A DNA stretch of 52,669 nt from positions 1 through 52,669 of the forward strand of contig JABDCY010000006.1 of assembly GCA_013287855.1 (NCBI GenBank), read 5' to 3'. Origin of the DNA: Candidatus Babelota bacterium (GTDB lineage: Bacteria > Babelota > Babeliae > Babelales > Vermiphilaceae). Shown here one piece after another: positions 17,144 through 25,159 of this stretch. A model generated the notes under the pieces. That model was not told where the DNA came from. It ran no database searches and saw only the letters and a list, made by a program, of their open reading frames with translations. Every line of letters begins with the position of its first letter. The first letter of the stretch is position 1. The position numbers and the translations under genes were made by a program.

Positions 17144-19461
17144 CGTATGACGGCTCCTATTTTTTCCAGAGACTGAGTGATGCTATGCATAATAGAATCA
17201 ACTTCTTCTTTGGTTAAGGTCTTGGTAAAATCTTGAATAACGAGGCGAATCGTCAATGCTTTGCGATTTTTATCTTCTTCGCTCGTAAAATAATCGAGAA
17301 TATGAACATCGCGCAGCAAGGGGCTACCGGTTTTCACTAATGCAATAATCTGATCGACCATGACAGCTACGGGAACCCAACAACTGATATCACGGATTAC
17401 TTCTGGATATTTGCTGGTAGGCTCATATTTTCTAAGCGACTGCACATAATTTACTAAGAAATCTGCATCAAATTCAAAAATAAAACCATCGCCAAGGACA
17501 ACGCGGTGCAAGAATGATTGATCAATTTTTCCTGCCCTACCAACCTGCGTACCTTCATGTATGAGATACGCTGATTCATGGGGCGCATACCAAGGATCCT
17601 CAGGCGTTGCCATGTTCGTCCATGAAATGGGCAATGCAAGCATTGAACAAAATCGTTCAATATCTTGTTTTGCCGTATAAAAATCTATTACTCCTTTTTG
17701 ATGCACCATGATACCAGCAAGCACGCGCTTTTCAGCAATTTTGTCATTTGTCACTGACCAAGTTCTACCCCACTCAAAAAATCGTACATGGTCATGGTGT
17801 TCAGCATTTACTTGGACATTTTTAATAAGGTGGGGAATTAGCGACGTAACAAGCCGCTGCCAGTGTTCAGAAATAGGACTTTGTACTCGCGCTGCATCTC
17901 TTGGCGCCCAATCAAGTTGTTGTAAAAATTGCTCATCAAATAATGCATAGTTATATACTTCTTGCATCTGCACGCCATAGGCAAGAAATTGCTTAACCAT
18001 TCGGGTGCGCATCACTGGTGTCATGTCCCATGGTTTTAGATGCTGCACGGGGAGTGCTCGTGGAATGCGATCATAGCCATAACAACGTCCAACCTCTTCC
18101 ACAATATCTTCTTTAATTAATACATCTTTAGTTGCGCGGAATGGCGGGACAGTAATTTTGTAAAGCACGTCATCGGCTCTTTTCTCGATAGCAACTCCAA
18201 ATTCGAGATGCTCAAGAATGTTAATTACCTGTTTTTGCTCAAGCGTGACCCCTAACCTACTTTCGATAAAATGATGCGAAACTTCTATAGATTTTGTCTG
18301 GCCTTGTTCACCGACAAATAATATATGCGAGGCCGGTGTTATCCCAAGTTGCTGCACGTGCGCCAATTTTAAAAATCTACGGACAGCATATTCAGGCTCG
18401 TTTGCATCTAAGCTCTTTTCAAAACGCGCTGAACTTTCTGATCTTTTTTTGAGTCGCGCAGAGGCAAGCCGTATCATCGATGCATCAAAACAACCTGCTT
18501 CAATTAATATGCGTTTTGTTGCAAGCTGCGCACTGGTTGCTTTGCCGCCCATAATGCCAGCAAGAGAAATTGGATTCTTACCGTCAGTGATCACCAGATC
18601 ATAATCAGCGAGTGTCACTGTTTCGCCATCAAGCAACGCAAGTTTTTCTCCGGTTTTTGCCAGCCTAACACTTAACGTGTTTGTACCCACTGCTTGCGCA
18701 TCAAACACATGCATAGGGGCACCAATATCAAACATCACGTAATTAGTAAGATCAACAAGCGCATTAATTGGTCGCACATCAACTTTTGCTAAGGTAAATG
18801 CCATTGTTATAGATGAGGGACGATTTTCAGCAATCGTTGCATTCAGGGCTGCAAGACTTTTGCACCCTGCATTGTGCACAGAAAGAGAAAGAATATCTGC
18901 CGCTATGGTTTTTGGACCTCGTGTGATTGGCAAGGTATCAAGAAACTGCTCAAAAGGCTTTAATGGCACTCCTAAAATAGCACCACATTCGCGCGCAATA
19001 CCACGGTGGCCCCATAAATCTGGCCGATGAGTAATCGATTTATTATCGACTTCAATGATACAATCTTTTGTCAAAATCTCCTTTTTCCATGAACCGTCTT
19101 GCAGATGCTCTGGACAATAGAGATTTGGAACCATGCCATCTTTTCCACTACCAAGATCAGATAAAAACGCCCAGCGAATATCCACTGCTTCCTTTTTGAG
19201 TAAAAACCAGTCGCCAATGGTGGCACCTTCACGTGGATTGAGTGTTATTTCCTTGCGCCATTCGGGGCTAAAAAGCATACATTTTTGACTATCGGCAGCC
19301 ATGAGTTGAGCCATAGAGAATGTCATAAGGTCATAAGAAATAGGCTCTATCCGTTCGATTTCGGCAGTTTTTTGGTTAAATTGGGCAACGAGCTCATTAA
19401 TGGGGAATGCGTGCCAATCCGCGGCTAAATGCTCAAATATCCAGGCTATAGAAAATTTCAT
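17140..19461 (-). CDS. pheT: Phenylalanyl-tRNA synthetase beta subunit
   Basis: PheT is the large subunit of the heterotetrameric enzyme that charges tRNA-Phe. The 773-aa length is near normal. The B3/B4 editing region is recognisable ([19 protein letters not shown]), the B5 domain contains [17 protein letters not shown], and the C-terminal anticodon-binding FDX-ACB fold includes [12 protein letters not shown] and [13 protein letters not shown] precedes the ATG. Unusually, pheS is not directly upstream; the neighbour on that side is a divergent RNA-binding protein gene. lspA follows with a four-base overlap. Confidence 0.94.
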   Translation of the reverse strand: MKFSIAWIFEHLAADWHAFPINELVAQFNQKTAEIERIEPISYDLMTFSMAQLMAADSQKCMLFSPEWRKEITLNPREGATIGDWFLLKKEAVDIRWAFLSDLGSGKDGMVPNLYCPEHLQDGSWKKEILTKDCIIEVDNKSITHRPDLWGHRGIARECGAILGVPLKPFEQFLDTLPITRGPKTIAADILSLSVHNAGCKSLAALNATIAENRPSSITMAFTLAKVDVRPINALVDLTNYVMFDIGAPMHVFDAQAVGTNTLSVRLAKTGEKLALLDGETVTLADYDLVITDGKNPISLAGIMGGKATSAQLATKRILIEAGCFDASMIRLASARLKKRSESSARFEKSLDANEPEYAVRRFLKLAHVQQLGITPASHILFVGEQGQTKSIEVSHHFIESRLGVTLEQKQVINILEHLEFGVAIEKRADDVLYKITVPPFRATKDVLIKEDIVEEVGRCYGYDRIPRALPVQHLKPWDMTPVMRTRMVKQFLAYGVQMQEVYNYALFDEQFLQQLDWAPRDAARVQSPISEHWQRLVTSLIPHLIKNVQVNAEHHDHVRFFEWGRTWSVTNDKIAEKRVLAGIMVHQKGVIDFYTAKQDIERFCSMLALPISWTNMATPEDPWYAPHESAYLIHEGTQVGRAGKIDQSFLHRVVLGDGFIFEFDADFLVNYVQSLRKYEPTSKYPEVIRDISCWVPVAVMVDQIIALVKTGSPLLRDVHILDYFTSEEDKNRKALTIRLVIQDFTKTLTKEEVDSIMHSITQSLEKIGAVIR

Positions 19462-19593
19462 GAAATACCCTTAAAAAGTCTAAAATGATGCCAATGCTCT
19501 CTTATCTTACGTTAACCATAAAAACGTGCAATCCTAAGCCACTTAGTAAGGTGTTTTCTTATTAACTATTCCATGCTAGACTGGCGAAACATG

Positions 19594-19722
19594 TATAATG
19601 TGCTATAATAGAGTAAACTAACTAATACAGAAAGGTGGTGCGCCAAAAACTAAGTTAAAGAGGCACTAATATAAATACGAGTTGTTATTATTAATTTTTT
19701 TATAAAGAACAGTGAATATATA
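19594..19722 (+). promoter_or_regulatory. Promoter -10 boxes and long 5' leader of the RRM gene
   Basis: Two TATAAT boxes lie at 19594-19599 and 19604-19609, with weak -35 matches. A leader of about 105 bases follows. It contains AAAGGTGG directly before a tiny GTG-initiated frame of six codons, then AT-rich sequence. No good ribosome-binding site precedes the real ATG at 19723. This layout suggests post-transcriptional control, as in cold-induced RNA-binding proteins. Confidence 0.45.
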
Positions 19723-20094
19723 ATGAATACAATATACGTTGGAAATTTATCCCGAACAACAACTGAAAGCACGTTAAAGTCTCTTTTTGAAACTTATGGC
19801 TTGGTCTCATCGGTAAAAATGGTTAAAGATAGAGTGACTGGAGAACCTCGCGGTTTTGCTTTCGTCGACATGGAAGATGAAGAAGCTTCAAAACAAGCAA
19901 TTGCAGCTTTGAATGGCAAAGAAGTTGACGGTCAAAGACTTCGCATCAACGAAGCTCGTCCTCGTGAAGCTCGTCCTTCATTCAACCGTGGTGGCGGTTA
20001 TGATCGTGGACCACGTGAAGGTGGATTCCGTTCAGGCCCTCGCAGCGGTGGCTCAAGCAACGACCGTGGCGGCGGATTCCGTTCCCGTTTCTAA
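19723..20094 (+). CDS. Single-RRM glycine-rich RNA-binding protein
   Basis: A 123-aa protein: residues 1-80 form one RNA recognition motif, with RNP2 IYVGNL and RNP1 RGFAFVDM. The tail is rich in Gly and Arg with RGG-type repeats. Such proteins in bacteria resemble the cyanobacterial Rbp proteins, which bind AU-rich RNA and often respond to cold. It is cytoplasmic. The gene has its own leader and ends in a strong terminator, so it is a single-gene unit. Its targets are unknown. Confidence 0.9.
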   Translation: MNTIYVGNLSRTTTESTLKSLFETYGLVSSVKMVKDRVTGEPRGFAFVDMEDEEASKQAIAALNGKEVDGQRLRINEARPREARPSFNRGGGYDRGPREGGFRSGPRSGGSSNDRGGGFRSRF

Positions 20095-20105
20095 GGCTCT
20101 TATTT

Positions 20106-20133
20106 GTCATCCTGGACTGGTTTCAGGATCCAT
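20106..20133. repeat. Dispersed repeat (family B), copy 1
   Basis: GTCATCCTGGACTGGTTTCA followed by GGATCC. Two further copies lie head to head at 32409-32437 and 32497-32524. Confidence 0.6.
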
Positions 20134-20158
20134 TCATTAGCTTTGATACAAAGAAATC

Positions 20159-20189
20159 AAACCCCATGCAGAAATGTATGGGGTTTTTT
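20159..20189 (+). terminator. Intrinsic terminator of the RRM gene
   Basis: AAACCCCATGCA and TGTATGGGGTTT form a 12-bp stem (one G-U pair) with a GAAA tetraloop, followed by a T-run. Confidence 0.85.
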
Positions 20190-20213
20190 ATTACCCTCTT
20201 AAAAGTATCCAGA

Positions 20214-20241
20214 TTGATTATTTTTATAGAAAATTTATACT
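20214..20241 (+). promoter_or_regulatory. Promoter of the secreted AAA-like gene
   Basis: TTGATT and TATACT are separated by 16 bases, 38 bases before the ATG at 20280. The two boxes and spacer are the same as those in front of tgt. Confidence 0.55.
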
Positions 20242-20279
20242 TTTATTAAACTATGTAATTTATTTCTAAATGGAGTGTT

Positions 20280-21257
20280 ATGAGACCATTTTTATCAAAA
20301 ATATCACTAATTCTAAGTTTTAGCCTTGCTTTAAGCATTAATGCAAGCAGCAAAGATTTCGCTTCTGCCTTTCTTAAAGAACACATGGTTCTCGACCCAC
20401 AACATGAAGCAATGCTCACTTCAATGATGGACAAGATAGCTGCAACTAAGCAAAAAGGTGGCAACTTTGAAAAAATTCTACTGTATGGCCCTTCAGGTGC
20501 AGGAAAAACATTATTTGCATTGCTCCTTGCGGATTATTGCAAATTTGCCACAGGCACCCATGCTTTACATAATTTTTACGAAGCTTTAACATTACTAACT
20601 GTCGAAAGAACTAAGTATTGGTTTATGTTGCATCCTGTAGATGAGAAAGAAGGAATAACACAGACTTATCTCATCATCGATAAAGCAGACGATTTTCTTG
20701 CATCTAAATCACATGCTAGTGATGCTCAAGAAGCTTTTGATATGGCTACTGGACACATAAAAAATCCTACGCAAAAGCTCTTACTTATATGTTGTACACG
20801 CAAATCACCTGAGGAATTAGATCCGGAACTCATGAAACATTTTGGCATAAAGATTAATTTTTCTTTGCCAGATCATGCAGCGCTGGTGGATATGCTCAAG
20901 ATGCATGTCGGCTATGTTTTTGAAAATAGAGACAACAACTCACATGCCGTTTATGCACTTATGAGAAACAAAGATAATAAAACGATCGATTACTCTCTGT
21001 TGAAAAATAGAGAATTTTTGGAAAGTTTGGCGCATCGCCTCAAAGGACATCCAGGTGGCAGTGCCATGATACTTGTTAGTTATATTCTTGGCTGCGTCCT
21101 TGCAGATAATAGTTCTGTGCTAACTCCGGACCATGTTGAAAAGGCATTTCAACTTATGGAGGCAACCTGGAAACATAAGGTTACGGTTAATTCTCCCGAT
21201 GAACTTCTACTCTTGCGTTATATTGACACGATAAAAAAATTGAACCCTTTTAGTTAA
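20280..21257 (+). CDS. Exported AAA-family protein with degenerate catalytic residues
   Basis: A 325-aa protein whose N-terminus (MRPFLSKISLILSFSLALSINA) looks like a signal peptide or anchor. The Walker A motif GPSGAGKT is intact at residues 70-77. The Walker B motif reads LIIDKADD near 130-137, with Lys where the catalytic Glu normally sits. The sensor-1 region reads CCTRKSPEELDPELMKHF, where the family has Asn and then Arg-finger residues. This suggests an AAA module that may bind but not hydrolyse nucleotide, or a diverged partner. Export of an ATP-dependent module would be unusual, so the N-terminus may be a membrane anchor. GGAG precedes the ATG. Confidence 0.7.
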   Translation: MRPFLSKISLILSFSLALSINASSKDFASAFLKEHMVLDPQHEAMLTSMMDKIAATKQKGGNFEKILLYGPSGAGKTLFALLLADYCKFATGTHALHNFYEALTLLTVERTKYWFMLHPVDEKEGITQTYLIIDKADDFLASKSHASDAQEAFDMATGHIKNPTQKLLLICCTRKSPEELDPELMKHFGIKINFSLPDHAALVDMLKMHVGYVFENRDNNSHAVYALMRNKDNKTIDYSLLKNREFLESLAHRLKGHPGGSAMILVSYILGCVLADNSSVLTPDHVEKAFQLMEATWKHKVTVNSPDELLLLRYIDTIKKLNPFS

Positions 21258-21296
21258 CAACGCCAGAGTTCACATCAGTCCGCGAAAATTTTCGTT

Positions 21297-21317
21297 GATT
21301 GCTTTCCCTAAAATCAG
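21297..21317. repeat. Direct repeat, left copy, flanking the 174-aa gene
   Basis: GATTGCTTTCCCTAAAATCA matches 21935-21954 at all but one of these 20 positions. The repeats lie just outside the gene at 21392-21916. Confidence 0.5.
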
Positions 21318-21320
21318 CTG

Positions 21321-21350
21321 TTGAGTAATTAAAGGCTGAACAGATATAAT
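21321..21350 (+). promoter_or_regulatory. Candidate promoter of the 174-aa secreted gene
   Basis: TTGAGT and a perfect TATAAT are separated by 18 bases, ending 41 bases before the GTG start at 21392. Confidence 0.5.
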
Positions 21351-21391
21351 AATGTTCAATTAAAATCAACACAGTGATCAATGAGGATAGC

Positions 21392-21916
21392 GTGAAATTA
21401 ACCATAATTTTTGCTCTGATTGCAATAAACTTCTTTACCACAATAGGCGCGATGGAAGCTACCCATGCTATAACACTGGCCCGCAATATTGCAGGTAGGC
21501 TCAATGAAATCGGCGGTACCATTTGGAAAACTAAATTAGACGATGATAATTTTAGATTTGTATGCGTCAACAACTCCATTACAAAAGGCAAGTTTATTTA
21601 CGATTCAGGCTCTATAAGAATGCATGAAGAATTCATCGTAGATTGCTGGGTTGATGAGCAACAACTAACAAGAATCGAAGAGAAAAATAAAAACAATCAA
21701 CTTCTTGCCAGCTATACCCAGTTTGCTCAAAAGACGTACAACAGCTATCAGAAAATCCTTGAGGCTTTTCCTGACACTGAAATGCATCTAACATTAGATT
21801 ACAAAAATAAAACTACTAATATTTGCCTTGGTGAGTGGTTTTGCGATCCACAAAAAATAAATCGTTCAGTAGTCCTTAATGTTGATGAAGTTCTCGCACT
21901 AATGCCTTCAAAATGA
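21392..21916 (+). CDS. Secreted protein of unknown function
   Basis: A 174-aa protein beginning with GTG at 21392, chosen because GAGG lies five bases upstream; the track start at 21374 adds six polar residues. The signal peptide (MKLTIIFALIAINFFTTIGA) is followed by MEATHA, the Met-Glu junction seen in other secreted proteins here. The mature part contains IGGTIWKTKLDDDNFRFVC, mixed alpha/beta character and three Cys. I do not recognise a family. It is flanked by 21-bp direct repeats and has its own promoter. Confidence 0.65.
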   Translation: MKLTIIFALIAINFFTTIGAMEATHAITLARNIAGRLNEIGGTIWKTKLDDDNFRFVCVNNSITKGKFIYDSGSIRMHEEFIVDCWVDEQQLTRIEEKNKNNQLLASYTQFAQKTYNSYQKILEAFPDTEMHLTLDYKNKTTNICLGEWFCDPQKINRSVVLNVDEVLALMPSK

Positions 21917-21934
21917 CGCGTTCTAAAATAAATG

Positions 21935-21955
21935 GATTGCCTTCCCTAAAATCTG
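21935..21955. repeat. Direct repeat, right copy, flanking the 174-aa gene
   Basis: GATTGCCTTCCCTAAAATCT matches the left copy at 21297. The two are about 640 bases apart. Confidence 0.5.
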
Positions 21956-21959
21956 ATTT

Positions 21960-22000
21960 ATAGTGTAAGAGGTTTACTAGTAATAACTCTTTTACACTAT
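21960..22000 (+). promoter_or_regulatory. Hairpin immediately upstream of the isomerase start
   Basis: ATAGTGTAA and TTACACTAT can pair, extended by GAG/CTC across a small bulge. It ends seven bases before the ATG at 22008, where a Shine-Dalgarno site would normally be. No such site is visible. Confidence 0.4.
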
Positions 22001-22007
22001 AAAAATC

Positions 22008-23057
22008 ATGAACCTTGATTATAAAAAATATGACTCCCTTCATATGTTTGACACCATATTCAATTTTGCTGAGCAACTACATGAAGCTATGCGCATTGGC
22101 GAAAATGTAACGTTGCGGAAAGAGTATAAAAACATAAAAAATATCGTTTTTGTCGGCATGGGCGGATCTGCTATTGCTGGTGATATTGTTTGTTTATTAA
22201 GTCAACATACGACCACCATTCCCATGATTGTTACACGGACCTATTCTCTCCCAAATTGGGTTGATAAACATACGCTGGTTATCTGCCTAAGTTATTCCGG
22301 CAACACCGAAGAAACTCTCAGTGCATTTAAAGAAGCTGATGAAAAAAATGCCCATATTATTGGCATCACTTCTGGCGGCAAATTAATGCATGAACTAGAA
22401 ATACACCATTACGATATGATTACTATTCCACAAGGCCTACCTCCACGCGCAGCGCTTGGGTATCTGGCTGTGCCGCTCTTATATGTAATGCGCTCTCTTG
22501 ATCTAATTGAAAATAGCGTTAATCACGAGCTTGAAGATGCTGTCGACTTGCTCAAAAAACAGCGCGCCTTTTGGTCAGAAATTTCTGACAACAATGAAGC
22601 ACTACAAATTGCAAAGCAAATTTACCAAAGTTACCCATTAATTTATGGTGAAGCTGAGCATACAAGCACTATAGCGCGCCGTTGGCGTGGGCAATTTGCT
22701 GAAAATAGTAAGATGCTTGCCAGTTCTCAGGAGCTGCCTGAACTTGATCATAATGAAATTGTAGGCTTTGATAAAAATCCAGATATTTTAAAACGATTTG
22801 GTGTTATTTGGCTTATTGATAAAGAAATGAACAAGCGTATGGAAAAAAGACTTACCATCACAAAAGATATCATTAATGGTTCGGTAGCTTATCAAATTAC
22901 TATTCAAACGGCTGGTACTTCATTTACAGAACGTATGCTATACCTGATTCATCTCGGCGATTGGGTAAGCTTCTGGTGCGCTATTCTGCACAAGGAAGAC
23001 CCTACACCTGTTAAGCGCATTACGGCACTCAAAGAATTAATGAGTAAGCCATATTAA
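22008..23057 (+). CDS. Bifunctional phosphoglucose/phosphomannose isomerase (SIS domain)
   Basis: This 349-aa protein belongs to the SIS-domain phosphoglucose/phosphomannose isomerase family, which interconverts glucose-6-P or mannose-6-P with fructose-6-P. The first SIS domain has VFVGMGGSAIAGD and ICLSYSGNTEETL. The family hallmark region LPPRAALGYL follows, and the second domain has WRGQFAENSK and ELPELDHNEIVGF with the catalytic His. It is cytoplasmic and feeds central sugar and envelope precursor metabolism, including the hexosamine route to GlmU. The start lacks a Shine-Dalgarno site and is overlain by a hairpin. Confidence 0.88.
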   Translation: MNLDYKKYDSLHMFDTIFNFAEQLHEAMRIGENVTLRKEYKNIKNIVFVGMGGSAIAGDIVCLLSQHTTTIPMIVTRTYSLPNWVDKHTLVICLSYSGNTEETLSAFKEADEKNAHIIGITSGGKLMHELEIHHYDMITIPQGLPPRAALGYLAVPLLYVMRSLDLIENSVNHELEDAVDLLKKQRAFWSEISDNNEALQIAKQIYQSYPLIYGEAEHTSTIARRWRGQFAENSKMLASSQELPELDHNEIVGFDKNPDILKRFGVIWLIDKEMNKRMEKRLTITKDIINGSVAYQITIQTAGTSFTERMLYLIHLGDWVSFWCAILHKEDPTPVKRITALKELMSKPY

Positions 23058-23073
23058 TTTTTAAGAAAATTGA

Positions 23074-23098
23074 AAGGCTCTGAAAAATTCAGAGCCTT
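23074..23098. terminator. Bidirectional terminator
   Basis: AAGGCTCTGAA-aaa-TTCAGAGCCTT is a perfect 11-bp stem between the isomerase gene and the convergent 275-aa gene. T-runs are short on both sides. Confidence 0.7.
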
Positions 23099-23104
23099 CT
23101 AGTT

Positions 23105-23932
23105 TTAGTTATCGCCATATAACTCTCGTATATCTTTATCTTCAAAGCTTGCTTGTGATTTACTTCTTCCTTTAATCTCCAAACTTTTTTTGAGAATATC
23201 CCCTTTAATAGAGTCACACCGTATTTTTAACATAAGATCAAAATTATTGCGTACCATTGGATTGATACAATGACATATTGTAGGACGTCCATGATTATCA
23301 TACATTACTTCTTTCAGTGCCACACCTTGCAAAAGTTGTTCTTCAGAACCGATTTCAAAACGTATAGCATGACAAGGCTTTTCCTCTTTACATCCTATTT
23401 CACCCCAAGAAAATATCCCTGGCTTATTTTTGTGAAAGTGCAGACCAAGGGAAGTATCATCACCATGCACTAATTTATCATAATAATTGGCAAATACATC
23501 TATTAATGCAATTAGGTATGTTTTTATATTTTGAGGCATCACTACCTCAAACTTGCCTACTAGATCAGCTTTGCGGTGTACTTCATACGATTGGTATGTA
23601 ACTCTTTCCGTTCCTTTATTTTTAGTCACGGTATAAAAAGCATCAAGATCAAATGTTGATAAGAACGACAAATATATGTTCTCATCAATAATCTTATCCG
23701 CAACAAGTTTCTTTAAAACACAAGAATTGAATTCTGCACTGATTTCATTAGAGTAAGTAGTAATAATAGCACCAGCCTTAGTGTCTAAGTAGCGATTTGA
23801 ATCCAATCTCATAAATCTTGCAAGCAAGCAATTTTTTGGATTAGAACCACTGTAGCTGGCCGATTGCATGCCATAGATATGGCTCATAGATAAAACTGCT
23901 ACCAAACTACCAATTAACCTCATAGCTTTCAT
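23105..23932 (-). CDS. Secreted protein of unknown function
   Basis: A 275-aa protein. The ATG at 23932 follows GGAGG, so the track's GTG four codons earlier is part of the ribosome-binding site. The signal peptide ends SHIYG and is followed by MQSAS. The mature part is mixed alpha/beta with YLSFLSTFDLDAFYTV and two Cys pairs (GCKEEKPCHA and CHC). No motif of a known enzyme is visible. It is convergent with the isomerase gene and shares its terminator. Confidence 0.6.
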   Translation of the reverse strand: MKAMRLIGSLVAVLSMSHIYGMQSASYSGSNPKNCLLARFMRLDSNRYLDTKAGAIITTYSNEISAEFNSCVLKKLVADKIIDENIYLSFLSTFDLDAFYTVTKNKGTERVTYQSYEVHRKADLVGKFEVVMPQNIKTYLIALIDVFANYYDKLVHGDDTSLGLHFHKNKPGIFSWGEIGCKEEKPCHAIRFEIGSEEQLLQGVALKEVMYDNHGRPTICHCINPMVRNNFDLMLKIRCDSIKGDILKKSLEIKGRSKSQASFEDKDIRELYGDN

Positions 23933-24085
23933 ATAAACCTCCACATATAAAATATCTATTATGTAATTTTTTCATACTTCTTAGTATATGACATTCATTA
24001 AATAATACAAGTGGAATAGTTAAAAAAGAGAGGTAAAAGGTTATTTACCGCAAATTAGGGATAAGAATAGGGAAGGTTACCAGCG

Positions 24086-24272
24086 CCGGTCATCCTGAGT
24101 ACCGAGCATTTTGCGAGGTGTATCGAAGGATCATCCTTAATTCAGACTTATGGTTCGATACAATTTGCTACGCAAATCACCCTTCGACCAAAGCTCAGGG
24201 GAGCCTCACCAAATATTCCGATCATGGTGAGTTCCCCGAGCGACGCGAGGGTGTATCGAACCACATGACCGG
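24086..24272. repeat. Composite inverted-repeat element
   Basis: The ends CCGGTCAT and ATGACCGG are an 8-bp inverted repeat 187 bp apart. Inside, GGTTCGATAC (24152) pairs with GTATCGAACC (24253), and GGGGAGCCTCACCA pairs imperfectly with TGGTGAGTTCCCC. It contains the family C repeat and sequence akin to family A. Confidence 0.6.
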
Positions 24273-24307
24273 ATTTGAGAAATTTTCCTTATCTCGAATT
24301 CTCATTA

Positions 24308-24327
24308 CAGGTTTGAACAGGTTAGAA
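24308..24327 (+). promoter_or_regulatory. CAGGT motif upstream of a promoter (module A, copy 1)
   Basis: CAGGTTTGAACAGGTTAGAA matches 45728-45747 at 18 of 20 positions. In both places it lies upstream of a near-identical TTGACA promoter. Confidence 0.5.
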
Positions 24328-24357
24328 CCCTATCATCGTACCCCACCCCCCCCATTA

Positions 24358-24385
24358 TTGACAAATTGAATAAATAAGGTATGAT
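24358..24385 (+). promoter_or_regulatory. Promoter (module A, copy 1)
   Basis: TTGACA and TATGAT are separated by 16 bases. TTGACAAATTGAATAA matches the promoter of the 406-aa gene (45796) at 15 of 16 positions. No gene starts close behind it; the nearest ATG is 160 bases away behind a second promoter. Confidence 0.55.
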
Positions 24386-24420
24386 TTACTATAGATCTTC
24401 TAAATAATTAGCTCTATTTA

Positions 24421-24445
24421 CAGGGATTTACAGGGATTCACAGGG
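24421..24445 (+). repeat. Short tandem CAGGG repeat
   Basis: CAGGGATTTA, CAGGGATTCA and CAGGG follow one another with a 10-base period, between two promoters. Confidence 0.55.
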
Positions 24446-24468
24446 TAAAATTAAGCCAAAAAATCTTA

Positions 24469-24496
24469 TTGACAAATAGAAGATTTAATATAAACT
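24469..24496 (+). promoter_or_regulatory. Promoter of the 177-aa secreted gene (module B, copy 1)
   Basis: TTGACA and TAAACT are separated by 16 bases. The stretch TTGACAAATAGA...TTAATATAAACT is nearly the same as the minus-strand promoter at 45660-45687. Confidence 0.65.
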
Positions 24497-24545
24497 AAGT
24501 AGTAGAAATTGTATTTTTTTTAAACCATATTTGGAGGTTATAATT

Positions 24546-25079
24546 ATGAAGATGGTTAAAAAACTCATTATAGCTGGCGTGTTGGTATCTATGGTATCAA
24601 TGAATGTCCAAGCATTGCAAGACGACCAAGGTCAACGACAGCAAGGCCAAGAAGGACAGGTTGAAGGCCAAAAAGGCGAAGATGCTAAAACACCTAGCTG
24701 GACATGGTCCGACATAGGTAGCGAAGCGGGTAAATGTATTGGCGCGATTATCTATGGCACAGTTGCTGGCAATATGCTTCAGTGTATACACGCCGATAAG
24801 GTTGCACAAGAAGCTACAGCTCTCACTGGATCAACCGTAAGCGCAATTACAGGTCATAATACCGTGAATAAAGTTGGTAGCATTGTTCTTGGAAACGGTG
24901 TACTTCTTGCTGGTGCATATGCGCTACAAAATCCTGAAGAAGTAAAGGACTTATATAATAATAAGACTCCGAAAAATGGGATTTTGGGAACGACTAAAAA
25001 GTTCATCAAAAACTACCGCCACTGGATTCTGACGGGTCTTGTTACCCTAGCTAGTTTATTCGGCAGCGATTCAAAGTAA
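24546..25079 (+). CDS. Small secreted Gly/Ala-rich protein of unknown function
   Basis: A 177-aa protein. The ATG at 24546 has GGAGG upstream, and the track start at 24531 (TTG) is rejected. The signal peptide (MKMVKKLIIAGVLVSMVSMNVQA) is followed by a Gln/Gly-rich stretch (QGQRQQGQEGQVEGQ). The rest has three weakly hydrophobic Gly/Ala-rich segments and ends with a helix that could cross a membrane (HWILTGLVTLASLFG). I do not recognise it. It is a single-gene unit with its own promoter and terminator. Confidence 0.6.
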   Translation: MKMVKKLIIAGVLVSMVSMNVQALQDDQGQRQQGQEGQVEGQKGEDAKTPSWTWSDIGSEAGKCIGAIIYGTVAGNMLQCIHADKVAQEATALTGSTVSAITGHNTVNKVGSIVLGNGVLLAGAYALQNPEEVKDLYNNKTPKNGILGTTKKFIKNYRHWILTGLVTLASLFGSDSK

Positions 25080-25100
25080 TTTGACAATATCACGATAATA

Positions 25101-25130
25101 AAACCCCGTGAGGGAAACTTCACGGGGTTT
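25101..25130 (+). terminator. Intrinsic terminator of the 177-aa gene
   Basis: AAACCCCGTGA and TCACGGGGTTT form an 11-bp stem with an 8-base loop, 22 bases after the stop. Confidence 0.75.
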
Positions 25131-25159
25131 GTTATACACTAGTCCGACTAGGAAAAATT

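Larger units (their letters stand above)
23933..24545. other. Long intergenic region with composite repeat and two promoters
   Basis: About 610 bases without a convincing gene. It holds family C repeat copy 2 (24091-24131), a composite inverted repeat (24086-24272), a C-tract, a CAGGT-rich motif (24308-24327), a promoter with no gene directly behind it (24358-24385), three CAGGG units in tandem (24421-24445) and the promoter of the next gene (24469-24496). The 83-aa frame in the ORF track lies on the repeat and is rejected. Confidence 0.6.

Noticed and set aside
17140-19461. Truncated PheT
   Set aside because: The length and domain order are normal; only the adjacent pheS is missing.
21250-21591. 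113-aa minus-strand ORF
   Set aside because: It overlaps the signal-peptide gene at 21392 on the other strand, lacks a ribosome-binding site and has no family resemblance.
24118-24369. 83-aa plus-strand ORF
   Set aside because: It lies on a composite inverted repeat, has no ribosome-binding site and its translation follows the repeat rather than a protein pattern.
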